From NCBI GenBank assembly GCA_947372235.1, contig CANBSW010000034.1, forward strand, positions 1 through 34,100: a stretch of 34,100 nucleotides of DNA, in the 5' to 3' direction. Shown in pieces: positions 1 through 7,922 of this stretch. Under the pieces are notes generated by a model. That model saw only the letters and a list, made by a program, of their open reading frames with translations, did no database searches and was not told the DNA's origin. This stretch comes from Chitinophagaceae bacterium. Its GTDB lineage: Bacteria > Bacteroidota > Bacteroidia > Chitinophagales > Chitinophagaceae. Both the position numbers and the translations under genes were made by a program. Each line of letters opens with the position of its first letter. The stretch's first letter is position 1.

Positions 1-1099
1 TCAAAGGAGTAGCAGTAACAGTAACCTGTTTTGTAGTTACATTATTAACTCCACCCACAGCAACCGTATAAGTGATATTAGCGGTTCCGGCAGATACACC
101 TGTAACAACGCCTGTAGATGTATTAACCGTGGCAACTGCCGTATTACTGCTGGCCCAAACACCTGCAGAAGGTTGAAGATATTTTACAATTACAATACCA
201 GCAGCTCCGGCACCACCATTTCCTGATGTGGTAGCGGTAGCACCACCACCACAACCACCACCACCGGTGTTGGCTGTTGCATTACCCCCTGCCATATTTG
301 TTGCATTGGCTCCGGCACCACCACCGCCAATTCCTCCGGGATATATTGTAGCCAATTCAGCATTTCCACCGCCACCGCCACCGGCATACGATGCAGAAAC
401 ACCACTGATACTTGTTGTAAAACCTGCACCACCAGCCGAACCAAGATTTGCAGCGGTACTCGCACCGGGAGCTATAGCACCACCACCACCATTACCGTAA
501 GGAAAACAACATCCACCACCATTATTCTGGTTACCTCCGGCAAAACCCTGTCCAGCAGTACCCGCACCACCATTAGTTCCGTTTGATCCACCTCCACCTG
601 AACCTCCTGCATTACCTACAATATTGTTACTTCCTCCACCACCACCGCCAATGGCGGTAAGGCTTCCAAATGTAGTTTGACCACCATTTACACCATTTAC
701 TAAGCTGTTGGTACTTCCTGCACCGCCGGTACCAATAGCTACAGCCTGTGTTGCATTTATTGAAGTTGATACATTGTATAGTAATCCACCGGCACCACCC
801 CCCCCGGCATGCCTGTTTCCACCTCCTCCACCACCCGCAACAACCAGCAATTCTGCATTAATGGCAAAACCTGAGGGAATGGTAAATGTTCCATTGGTTG
901 TAAAAGTGTGAATATTATAACCACCAATATTGGCAATACTTCCCCCGCTAATAGCCGTTGAAGGTGCTGTATACGTTGTTGATGTTCCGGCAATAACACT
1001 GGATGCACCTGCAATTTGCGCATCTGTATTATTCAAAGAAAATACAACACTCAACAGTGTGGCAATAACAATAACATAACGGCGTAGAGCTGTCTTCAT
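1..1099 (-). CDS. Glycine-rich secreted/surface protein with BIG2-like Ig segment, C-terminus beyond window (partial)
   Basis: Open minus-strand frame from ATG at 1099 to the window edge: MKTALRRYVIVIATLLSVVFSLNNTDAQIAG...ELLVVAGGGGGGNRHAGGGGAGGLLYN...VIVKYLQPSAGVWASSNTAVATVNTSTGVVTGVSAGTANITYTVAVGG. Signal peptide, Gly-rich repeats, BIG2-like SNTAVATVNxxTGVVTGVSAGTANIT motif. Not in ORF track because it has no stop inside the window. Confidence 0.85.
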   Translation of the reverse strand, partial: MKTALRRYVIVIATLLSVVFSLNNTDAQIAGASSVIAGTSTTYTAPSTAISGGSIANIGGYNIHTFTTNGTFTIPSGFAINAELLVVAGGGGGGNRHAGGGGAGGLLYNVSTSINATQAVAIGTGGAGSTNSLVNGVNGGQTTFGSLTAIGGGGGGSNNIVGNAGGSGGGGSNGTNGGAGTAGQGFAGGNQNNGGGCCFPYGNGGGGAIAPGASTAANLGSAGGAGFTTSISGVSASYAGGGGGGNAELATIYPGGIGGGGAGANATNMAGGNATANTGGGGCGGGATATTSGNGGAGAAGIVIVKYLQPSAGVWASSNTAVATVNTSTGVVTGVSAGTANITYTVAVGGVNNVTTKQVTVTATPL

Positions 1100-1343
1100 A
1101 AAAGCATGTTTTTTGGCTGATTTCTTTCCTGGATATTGGAGGGGAAATGGGAAAATAGAAACAATTCTAATACTATAATAATCAAATAGATAGCATGCCT
1201 GACAAAGTAGATTAAAGCGCTTTTTAAGTAGATAGGAAACTGTAAACACAAGAATTCTTTGAATTCTGAGCAAATTTCAGTTTGGCAAAAAGAATATTTT
1301 GAAGGGTGATTTCTGCGCGAGTTTAAAAGTTCGTTTCAACACT

Positions 1344-1781
1344 TTATTTGTTACCCACCAGTAACTTAGTAAACTTCTTTAATTCATTGATTTCATCTGC
1401 GGATAAGGGCTCATGGTTATCATATTTTGCCCGTAAAAATAAAACTCGCTTATGTTGCGGATATTTTTCTAGAATGCCATCGATCAAATTACCGGTTTCT
1501 TCCTCTTTTTGATAGATAGGAGATGGAGTGATCGTTTCCGTTGATTTATATCGGGTAGGCATTTTCAGAATAATTGCTTCTAAAGTACCTAACCAGCTTT
1601 GTGGGATCTCTTTTGCTTTCTGCGCTTTAGACAATAATCCTTCCAATTGCTTTTTGCTAAGGCTTCCACGCTCTTCATATTGGTGCATCAGACTCATCAC
1701 AAACAATGCATCCGGATTATGCGCATACAGGGCATCCAGAATTTTTCCAATGATATCAATACCTGGCCTGGGTTTATACAA
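1344..1781 (-). CDS. Hypothetical protein (145 aa)
   Basis: Open frame of plausible protein composition; only a TTG start with an in-frame TAA two codons upstream, so the start is uncertain. Confidence 0.5.
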   Translation of the reverse strand: MYKPRPGIDIIGKILDALYAHNPDALFVMSLMHQYEERGSLSKKQLEGLLSKAQKAKEIPQSWLGTLEAIILKMPTRYKSTETITPSPIYQKEEETGNLIDGILEKYPQHKRVLFLRAKYDNHEPLSADEINELKKFTKLLVGNK

Positions 1782-2041
1782 AGTTTAGTTTGGCGTTTAA
1801 GGTTGAAAGTTTAATGCTTATTTCAGAATGAAGATAATTGAATATTTCTCTATCTGTTAATAAGGGTTGTTGTGATAAACATCTGTGAAGTCTTTTTTAT
1901 TATCGTTTCTTATATCGAATTCCATATGTGAATCATGTAAGGTTATTGTTTAAACATGTAATTATCCCCCCTCAGTACTTTCTACTTTACATGATTATTT
2001 TTCACTGATTTGTGACAAAGTCTTAATTGATTAACGGAAAC

Positions 2042-2055
2042 ATGATTAAAGTCAT
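2042..2055. promoter_or_regulatory. Candidate Crp/Fnr-type palindrome ATGATTAAAGTCAT
   Basis: Inverted ATGA-N6-TCAT about 90 bp upstream of the redox operon; same consensus as sites at 24138 and 27201. Confidence 0.55.
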
Positions 2056-2063
2056 AATCCAAA

Positions 2064-2077
2064 ATGACTTCTCTCAT
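2064..2077. promoter_or_regulatory. Second, weaker tandem palindrome ATGACTTCTCTCAT
   Basis: ATGA-N6-TCAT exactly 22 bp downstream of the first site. Confidence 0.35.
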
Positions 2078-2108
2078 TGAATAACCATTTTTTGTAAATG
2101 AATATTTG
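2077..2108 (+). promoter_or_regulatory. Possible Bacteroidota promoter (TTG - N21 - AATATTTG)
   Basis: TTG at 2077-2079 and AATATTTG at 2101-2108, one mismatch to the TAnnTTTG -7 element. Confidence 0.3.
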
Positions 2109-2143
2109 TACTGTCTTAAAGTTTTAACATTAAACGTGTAACT

Positions 2144-3433
2144 ATGAAAACTTCTTTCATCGCTTCTTTACTGGTTTGTTGCGCCGTACTATCCATGTAT
2201 TGTACAAAAAACGCACAGGTTGTAACTGCAACTTCAACCAATACAAACGAATTATTGAGTTATAAAACATCTACCGCGCCAACGATTGATGGTTCTGTTG
2301 ATGGTATTTGGGATAATGCCCAAAAGCTGTTTGCCACTCCTACCGTACCCGATCCGGGTAATGGTTTGTTTGCAGGCTACCAGGGTTCTACCTATCCTGC
2401 AACCGTAAGATCAATGTATGACGATAAATACATTTATTTCCTGGTTGAATGGAACGATCCTTCAAACAATCCTGTTCAGCCATGGTATTTTAATCCTACT
2501 ACCAAACTTTGGGCTCAACGTGGTAATGCAAAAACTTTTGATGTAAACGGAAACCTGATTAAAGAAGGTATGGGACAAGACCAATTGGCTATGTTATGGA
2601 ACATTGATAACTCAACACCAAAATTTGTTACCCAAACCTGTTATGCCAGCTGTCACCTGTTTACCCCATATAAAAACTATGCCGGTCAAATGGTTGCCAA
2701 TGCAAGTGCGAATCACTACACTAACGGTGCCAATGAAAAAATTGACATGTGGTGGTGCCACCTGAATAAGGATCTTGTTACCAATCAAATGGATGACCAG
2801 TATCAAGACTGGGCCGGTGGTCCTTCTGTAACAGATACAGTGGGTGGAAGCGGAAATGGCCGTCATGCCGATGACCTGATTCCTCCATCTCCATTCACTA
2901 CTTCTTATATTAATACCAATACCAACTTAAGCAATGGAGCTTTCAATAACTCTCAAAGTTTGAAATTAGATGGAACCGGTGCAGCAGTAAACGTACCTAA
3001 ATGGGTAGTTCCGGGTGCAACAGGCCAATTATACTATCTGGCTACTGATACATTACCTGGTGGTAAAGCACAAAAAGTTACTGCAGTAAGCAGCACAGGT
3101 GTATTAACTTATGCAACCGGAACTATTGATCCAAACGGAGATGCCGGTTATTTAGACAATACAGGAACTGCTCCTTCTGTTGGCGCAAAATGTTTCCCTT
3201 CTTTCATGGCAGCTCCGTTAACAGCAGGTCGCAGTGATTTTTCTGCTACCGGTAAATACACTGGAACTGGCTGGGTACTGGAATTCAGACGTTTATTAAA
3301 AACCCCTGATGTTCTGAAACAGGATATTGATTTCAGCAGTTTAACTGATCAGCCTTTTGGTATGGCCATCTTTAACAGCTCTAACTATCAACATGGTATT
3401 CAACCCAACTTGCTTTTGAAATTTCAGAAATAA
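2144..3433 (+). CDS. Ethylbenzene-dehydrogenase-related (EB_dh-type) heme-binding lipoprotein
   Basis: Lipoprotein-like N-terminus (CAVLSMYCTKN); TAPTIDGSVDGIWDNA, YDDKYIYFLVEWNDP, QDQLAMLWNI, CYASCH (CX3CH) and ADMWW-like (IDMWWCHLNK) segments typical of EB_dh-domain proteins. Confidence 0.75.
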   Translation: MKTSFIASLLVCCAVLSMYCTKNAQVVTATSTNTNELLSYKTSTAPTIDGSVDGIWDNAQKLFATPTVPDPGNGLFAGYQGSTYPATVRSMYDDKYIYFLVEWNDPSNNPVQPWYFNPTTKLWAQRGNAKTFDVNGNLIKEGMGQDQLAMLWNIDNSTPKFVTQTCYASCHLFTPYKNYAGQMVANASANHYTNGANEKIDMWWCHLNKDLVTNQMDDQYQDWAGGPSVTDTVGGSGNGRHADDLIPPSPFTTSYINTNTNLSNGAFNNSQSLKLDGTGAAVNVPKWVVPGATGQLYYLATDTLPGGKAQKVTAVSSTGVLTYATGTIDPNGDAGYLDNTGTAPSVGAKCFPSFMAAPLTAGRSDFSATGKYTGTGWVLEFRRLLKTPDVLKQDIDFSSLTDQPFGMAIFNSSNYQHGIQPNLLLKFQK

Positions 3434-3467
3434 GTAACCCACTGTTTTTACTATAAAACAATAGATC

Positions 3468-3866
3468 ATGTTAACGAAAAAAACAGCAATACTATCCGGT
3501 GGGGTTGCGTTACTGCTGCTCATTTTCACAGGTTGTTATAAAACTACCACGCTCGTAGTAAATCCGGGCAGCAGTATTACAACTGAAATGAGTTATGCAA
3601 AAGATATCACTCCCATTTTTGATAAAAGTTGCGCATTAAGTGGTTGTCATGCTTCCGGAGCAAAAAGCCCGGACCTGACATCTGCCAATTCATACAAAGC
3701 ATTGAACGGTGGAAGCTATATAAAAGCAGGGGATCCCGATAACAGCGTACTGATTCAGTGGCTAACAGGTAAAAAAAGTCCTGTAATGCCATTAGGTGCA
3801 GGCCCGAATCAGGATATCAATGCAAAAGTGTACGCCTGGATTAAACAAGGTGCAAAAAACAATTAA
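3468..3866 (+). CDS. c-type cytochrome-like lipoprotein with CX4CH motif
   Basis: Lipobox-like LLIFTGC; ITPIFDKSCALSGCHASG...SVLIQWLTGKKSPVMPLGAGP; resembles planctomycete/Bacteroidota CX4CH cytochromes. Confidence 0.75.
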   Translation: MLTKKTAILSGGVALLLLIFTGCYKTTTLVVNPGSSITTEMSYAKDITPIFDKSCALSGCHASGAKSPDLTSANSYKALNGGSYIKAGDPDNSVLIQWLTGKKSPVMPLGAGPNQDINAKVYAWIKQGAKNN

Positions 3867-3876
3867 ATCAACTACC

Positions 3877-4803
3877 ATGAAAAAATATCTCATTCGTTTC
3901 TCATCCGTCCATGCAAGAATGCTGTTGCTTCTGATAGTTGCCGCATCCATTGGAGGAACCGAGCTGATGGCACAGGATTCTGCTGCCACAACTCCGGTAG
4001 TTAAAAAGAAATCTTATGTTAAAAATACATTCGAAGGTAATTTCCTGATCGATGAACAAACCGTGATGGTACCCATCAAAGGAACTTTTGAATTCGATAT
4101 CAATCACCGTTTTGGTACAACCGACCATAGTTTCAAAGACCTGTTTGGTTTGTTTGCCAGTGCCAATATGCGTTTAGGTTTTAGCTATACCCCATTAAAA
4201 GACCTACAGGTTGGTTTTGGAGCCAATAACTTCAATATGCAGGTTGATTTCAGTGCGAAATATGCTTTGCTGAAACAAACCAAAGACAATAAAATGCCGA
4301 TATCTGTTACTTATTATGGTAATGCAGCCATGGATACCAGAGAAAGAAATGCTTCTCTGAATATTGTAACCACTTCTGATCGTTTCTCTTTCTATAACCA
4401 GATCATCGTTGCCAGAAAATTCTCAGAAAAATTTTCTTTACAGGCTTCATTCAGCGATACACATTTTAATAATGTAGACGGATATTATGATGGCAATAAT
4501 ATCATCCAGCCTAAAATGCAAAGTGATAACCTTACTTTCTCAGTAGGTGGCCGTTATAAAATATCTCCTAAAACATCTATCATCGTAAACTATGATCAGC
4601 CATTGACTCAAAACCCGATGGACAATCCACACCCGAACCTGAGTTTAGGTCTGGATATGAAATCAAGTGGTCACGATTTTCAGGTGTTCTTTGGTAACTA
4701 TGGTTACACAATACCTCAGAACAACTCTGTGCTGAATCAGAATGATTTTACCAAGGGCCAGTATGTGATCGGATTCAATATTTCAAGACTCTGGAATTTC
4801 TAA
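3877..4803 (+). CDS. DUF5777-like outer-membrane beta-barrel protein
   Basis: Start moved from 3796 to ATG 3877 (MKKYLIRFSSVHARMLLLLIVAASIGGTELMAQ signal peptide, after the upstream stop). Alternating beta strands; GTFEFDINHRFGTTDHSFKDLFGLFASANMRLGFSYTP. Confidence 0.75.
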   Translation: MKKYLIRFSSVHARMLLLLIVAASIGGTELMAQDSAATTPVVKKKSYVKNTFEGNFLIDEQTVMVPIKGTFEFDINHRFGTTDHSFKDLFGLFASANMRLGFSYTPLKDLQVGFGANNFNMQVDFSAKYALLKQTKDNKMPISVTYYGNAAMDTRERNASLNIVTTSDRFSFYNQIIVARKFSEKFSLQASFSDTHFNNVDGYYDGNNIIQPKMQSDNLTFSVGGRYKISPKTSIIVNYDQPLTQNPMDNPHPNLSLGLDMKSSGHDFQVFFGNYGYTIPQNNSVLNQNDFTKGQYVIGFNISRLWNF

Positions 4804-4866
4804 TCGTAACCAACAAATACCTATTATTTTTTGTAACTTTTTCTCCTAAACAAAATCAATTTAACA

Positions 4867-5262
4867 ATGAAAAATTTATCGATCCTTTCTGTTCTCGCAG
4901 TATTCGTGATTGCTGCAGGTTTCACATTCCAGCCTAAACCATGGCCGGTTCCTGACAAAGATGCCAAAACCGCCAACCCGCAAAAAAATGATGCAGGCTC
5001 TGTCTCTGCAGGAAAAGCCTTGTGGGGTCAGCACTGTGCATCTTGTCATGGTAAATCAGGATTGGGTGATGGCAGCAAAGCAGCCCAGTTAAAAACACAA
5101 CCCGATGATCTGACCAAAGCAGCTTTCCAGTCACAATCAGACGGATCTATCTTCTTCAAAATTTCTGCAGGAAGAGAAGACATGCCTTCTTTCAAAAAGA
5201 AATTACCTGAAACAGAAGATATCTGGAACCTGGTTAACTACATGCGTACTTTAAAAAAATAA
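4867..5262 (+). CDS. Class I c-type cytochrome (CX2CH), exported
   Basis: Signal peptide; GKALWGQHCASCHGKSGLGDGSKA...GREDMPSFKKKLPETEDIWNLVNYMRTL. Confidence 0.9.
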   Translation: MKNLSILSVLAVFVIAAGFTFQPKPWPVPDKDAKTANPQKNDAGSVSAGKALWGQHCASCHGKSGLGDGSKAAQLKTQPDDLTKAAFQSQSDGSIFFKISAGREDMPSFKKKLPETEDIWNLVNYMRTLKK

Positions 5263-5297
5263 TTACAAAATAATCCCCCTATAAAGACCTCATTTGT

Positions 5298-5318
5298 GAA
5301 GCAGGGTAATCCTGCTTC
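5298..5318 (+). other. Intercistronic hairpin GAAGCAGG-gtaat-CCTGCTTC
   Basis: Stem extends by a G:U pair (TGTGAAGCAGG/CCTGCTTCGCA); no downstream poly-T, so not a classical terminator. Confidence 0.6.
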
Positions 5319-5369
5319 GCAGATGATCTTTAATTGTTTCTCTTTCTACCACCTATTCAACATACCATC

Positions 5370-5636
5370 ATGAAAGAAACAGCTCCAGTTTCGCAGGAAA
5401 CAAAAACCAGAAGAACCGTATTGCTGGGCGTGGGCCTTTTATCACTGTTTTCTTTTTTTAAGCTTGGCTTCTTATCAAAGAAAAAAAACATCATTGCCTG
5501 TGCTCCCCCTGAAGATGTGAAAACCATGAAGTTTTTAACACAGGATGGACAACTGGTTGAAGTAGATGTATCCAAAGTAAAATCCTTACAGGAAAAAGCT
5601 TCCAATAAAGAAATGCAGGATTGGATTAAAAGGTAA
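5370..5636 (+). CDS. Small twin-Arg membrane-anchored/exported protein
   Basis: ATG at 5370; KTRRTVLLGVGLLSLFSFF then MKFLTQDGQLVEVDVSKVK, similar to the N-terminal region of the next gene product. Confidence 0.65.
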   Translation: MKETAPVSQETKTRRTVLLGVGLLSLFSFFKLGFLSKKKNIIACAPPEDVKTMKFLTQDGQLVEVDVSKVKSLQEKASNKEMQDWIKR

Positions 5637-5656
5637 TCAACAAATAAAAAGATTCC

Positions 5657-6592
5657 ATGAAAACGAATGATAGTTCAAGGAGAGAATTTATTGCTGCCGG
5701 CTTATTGGCAGGATTGACCGTAGCCGGCTGTACAAGCAGCAGCGAGTCTAATCCTTTCGATTCTCTGGCCGATAATCAGGTAAAACCCTCCGGCGAAATG
5801 GTAAAACTTCTTGGTGTAAACGGAGAAGTGATAGAGGTTGACAAAGCTTTTCTAAAACCAGTACCCGACCTTCCGCCCATCTCTAACGAAATGGCCAGAA
5901 GAGGTATTGCCGGTAAAAAATTTGTAATGGTGATCGATCTTTCCCGTTGCAAAAGCGTGAAAGCCTGTCAAACAGCCTGTAACCATGCCCACCAGATTCA
6001 TGGCGGACAAAACTGGATCAAAGTATATCCTTTACAGGAAGCAGAACACACTGCCCCATACTGGCAACCCACCACCTGTATGCATTGCGATGAACCGCCT
6101 TGTGTTAAGGTTTGTCCGGTGGACGCCACATTCAAAAGACAGGATGGAATTGTGTTGATCGATAGTGACCGTTGTATCGGTTGCCGTTTTTGTATGGCTG
6201 CCTGCCCTTACTCAACCCGTGTATTTAACTGGGAAGAAATAGACCTGCCAAAAGAAGTTGCCGAAAAACCATATTCCTGCGAAACCAGTGTTCCGCAGAA
6301 AAAAGGAACCGTGGGTAAATGCGATTTCTGTCCGGATATGGCACGTAAAGGCGAATTACCACACTGTGTATCAGCCTGTCCGAACGGTGTATTCATGTTT
6401 GGTGATATGCTGGAGGATACCGTTACCAATGGTGCTGAAACCTTCCGTTTCAGCGATCTGGTGAAAGACAAAGCCGGCTACCGCCTGATGGAAGACCTGG
6501 GAACCAAACCAAGTGTGTATTATCTGCCACCGGTAAACAGGAATTTCCCTTTCGAGAATAAAGAACCACAAACAGAGACTAAAAAAAGTTAA
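5657..6592 (+). CDS. Tat-exported 4Fe-4S dicluster (DmsB/PsrB/NrfC-type) lipoprotein
   Basis: SRREFIAAGLLAGLTVAGC (Tat plus lipobox); CKSVKACQTAC, CMHCDEPPCVKVCP, CIGCRFCMAACP, CDFCPDMARKGELPHCVSACP. Confidence 0.9.
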   Translation: MKTNDSSRREFIAAGLLAGLTVAGCTSSSESNPFDSLADNQVKPSGEMVKLLGVNGEVIEVDKAFLKPVPDLPPISNEMARRGIAGKKFVMVIDLSRCKSVKACQTACNHAHQIHGGQNWIKVYPLQEAEHTAPYWQPTTCMHCDEPPCVKVCPVDATFKRQDGIVLIDSDRCIGCRFCMAACPYSTRVFNWEEIDLPKEVAEKPYSCETSVPQKKGTVGKCDFCPDMARKGELPHCVSACPNGVFMFGDMLEDTVTNGAETFRFSDLVKDKAGYRLMEDLGTKPSVYYLPPVNRNFPFENKEPQTETKKS

Positions 6593-6608
6593 CCCTAAAT
6601 CATAGATC

Positions 6609-7922
6609 GTGGAAAGTATAGCTAAACAAAAGATAATCGAAGATCTGTTACCACAAAAATTTGGCAAAGCAGGAAAGATCTGGGTAGGTGCTTTATTGGT
6701 TGTATGTGCAATTGGTTTTTTTGCCTATTGCCGGCAATTATCGAAAGGCCTCGTAGTTACTTCCATGAGAGATTATGCTTCGTGGGGTATTTATATTTCC
6801 AATTTTGTATTCTTTGTGGCCATCAGTCTGGTAGGATCATTGATAACCGCAGTTTTGCGTTTAAGTGATGTGCATTGGAGCACACCCTTAACGCGTATTG
6901 CAGAGATCATCGCCGTTTCTGCCATCACATTTGCCTCAATCATTATTATTGTGGACATGGGTCGCCCGGACAGGTTTTATAATCTGTTCATACATGGCCG
7001 TTTACAATCACCCATTGTTTGGGATGTAATCGTGATCACCACTTATTTCTTTGTAAGCTTATTGCTTCTTTATTTTCCTATGTTGCCAGATCTGGCAATT
7101 TTGATGAAATTCAAAGAAAAAACAGGGGCAGGTCTTAATAAAATGTACTCTTTCCTGGGCTCATTCTGGAAAAACACACCTGAGCAGATTCATATCAGCG
7201 AAAAAGCGATCAACCTTTTATCCATCACAATCATACCGGTTGCTTTTGCAATCCATACAGTAACATCATGGCTGTTTGCAACTACTTATCGCCCGGGCTG
7301 GGATAGTACCAATTTTGGTGCTTACTTCATATCAGGTGCTTTTCTGGTAGGTGCCGGTGGTGTGGTGGTTGCCATGTTTGTATTCCGCAAAGCCTATCAT
7401 TTGGAAAAATACATTACCGATTCTCATTTTGATAAAATGGGAAAAGTATTGGTACTGCTTGCCTTATTGTATCTCTATTTTAATGTGAACGAATTTCTGG
7501 TTCCCGCATTTAAAATGAAGAAACCTGAAGAAGAGCATTTACTCGGTTTGTTCACCGGAGAATTTGCACCTGTATTCTGGTTTGCCATTACTACGGCCAT
7601 GATCATTCCGATATTGATCTTATTATTTAAAAAAGGAAGAAAACCATTACCCGCATTTGTAGCAGGTTGTTTGGTGGTGATCGGATCATGGTTCAAACGT
7701 TACCTGATCGTTACCCCAACCTTACTGCATCCATTCTTGCCCATGCAGGATGTGCCGGCTTCGTACAGACATTATTTTCCATCATGGGAAGAGTGGGCAA
7801 TCGCTATCGGATCATTAGCCGGAGCATTATTGATCATTACCATTTTTGCAAGAATATTTCCGATCATCCCAATACAGGAAACCATTACTGAAACTGAACA
7901 ACATGAACATGAAAAAGCATAG
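6609..7922 (+). CDS. NrfD/PsrC-family quinone-interacting membrane anchor
   Basis: GTG start at 6609; multiple TM helices; RDYASWGIYISNFVFFVAIS, FASIIIIVDMGRPDRFYNLFIHGRLQSPIVWDVIVITTYF typical of NrfD/PsrC. Confidence 0.9.
   Translation: MESIAKQKIIEDLLPQKFGKAGKIWVGALLVVCAIGFFAYCRQLSKGLVVTSMRDYASWGIYISNFVFFVAISLVGSLITAVLRLSDVHWSTPLTRIAEIIAVSAITFASIIIIVDMGRPDRFYNLFIHGRLQSPIVWDVIVITTYFFVSLLLLYFPMLPDLAILMKFKEKTGAGLNKMYSFLGSFWKNTPEQIHISEKAINLLSITIIPVAFAIHTVTSWLFATTYRPGWDSTNFGAYFISGAFLVGAGGVVVAMFVFRKAYHLEKYITDSHFDKMGKVLVLLALLYLYFNVNEFLVPAFKMKKPEEEHLLGLFTGEFAPVFWFAITTAMIIPILILLFKKGRKPLPAFVAGCLVVIGSWFKRYLIVTPTLLHPFLPMQDVPASYRHYFPSWEEWAIAIGSLAGALLIITIFARIFPIIPIQETITETEQHEHEKA

Noticed and set aside
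241-850. Repetitive CCACCACC tracts as tandem/CRISPR-like repeats
   Set aside because: Irregular spacing and no unique spacers; explained by Gly codons on the minus strand.
228-911. Proline-rich plus-strand ORFs (228-500, 708-911) and short minus ORFs (190-465, 757-1023)
   Set aside because: Shadow frames of the glycine-rich minus-strand CDS 1-1099; low-complexity, no start context.
1344-1781. TTG-start 145-aa ORF as a pseudogene remnant
   Set aside because: An upstream in-frame stop and lack of ATG are suspicious, but no homologous longer frame is visible, so left as a low-confidence CDS.
3796-3876. Upstream extension of the beta-barrel ORF
   Set aside because: Overlaps the previous CDS; the signal peptide begins at ATG 3877.
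2612-4128. Antisense ORFs 2612-2866, 3341-3529, 3607-3792, 3792-3989, 3901-4128
   Set aside because: Overlap well-supported cytochrome and barrel genes; no recognisable motifs.
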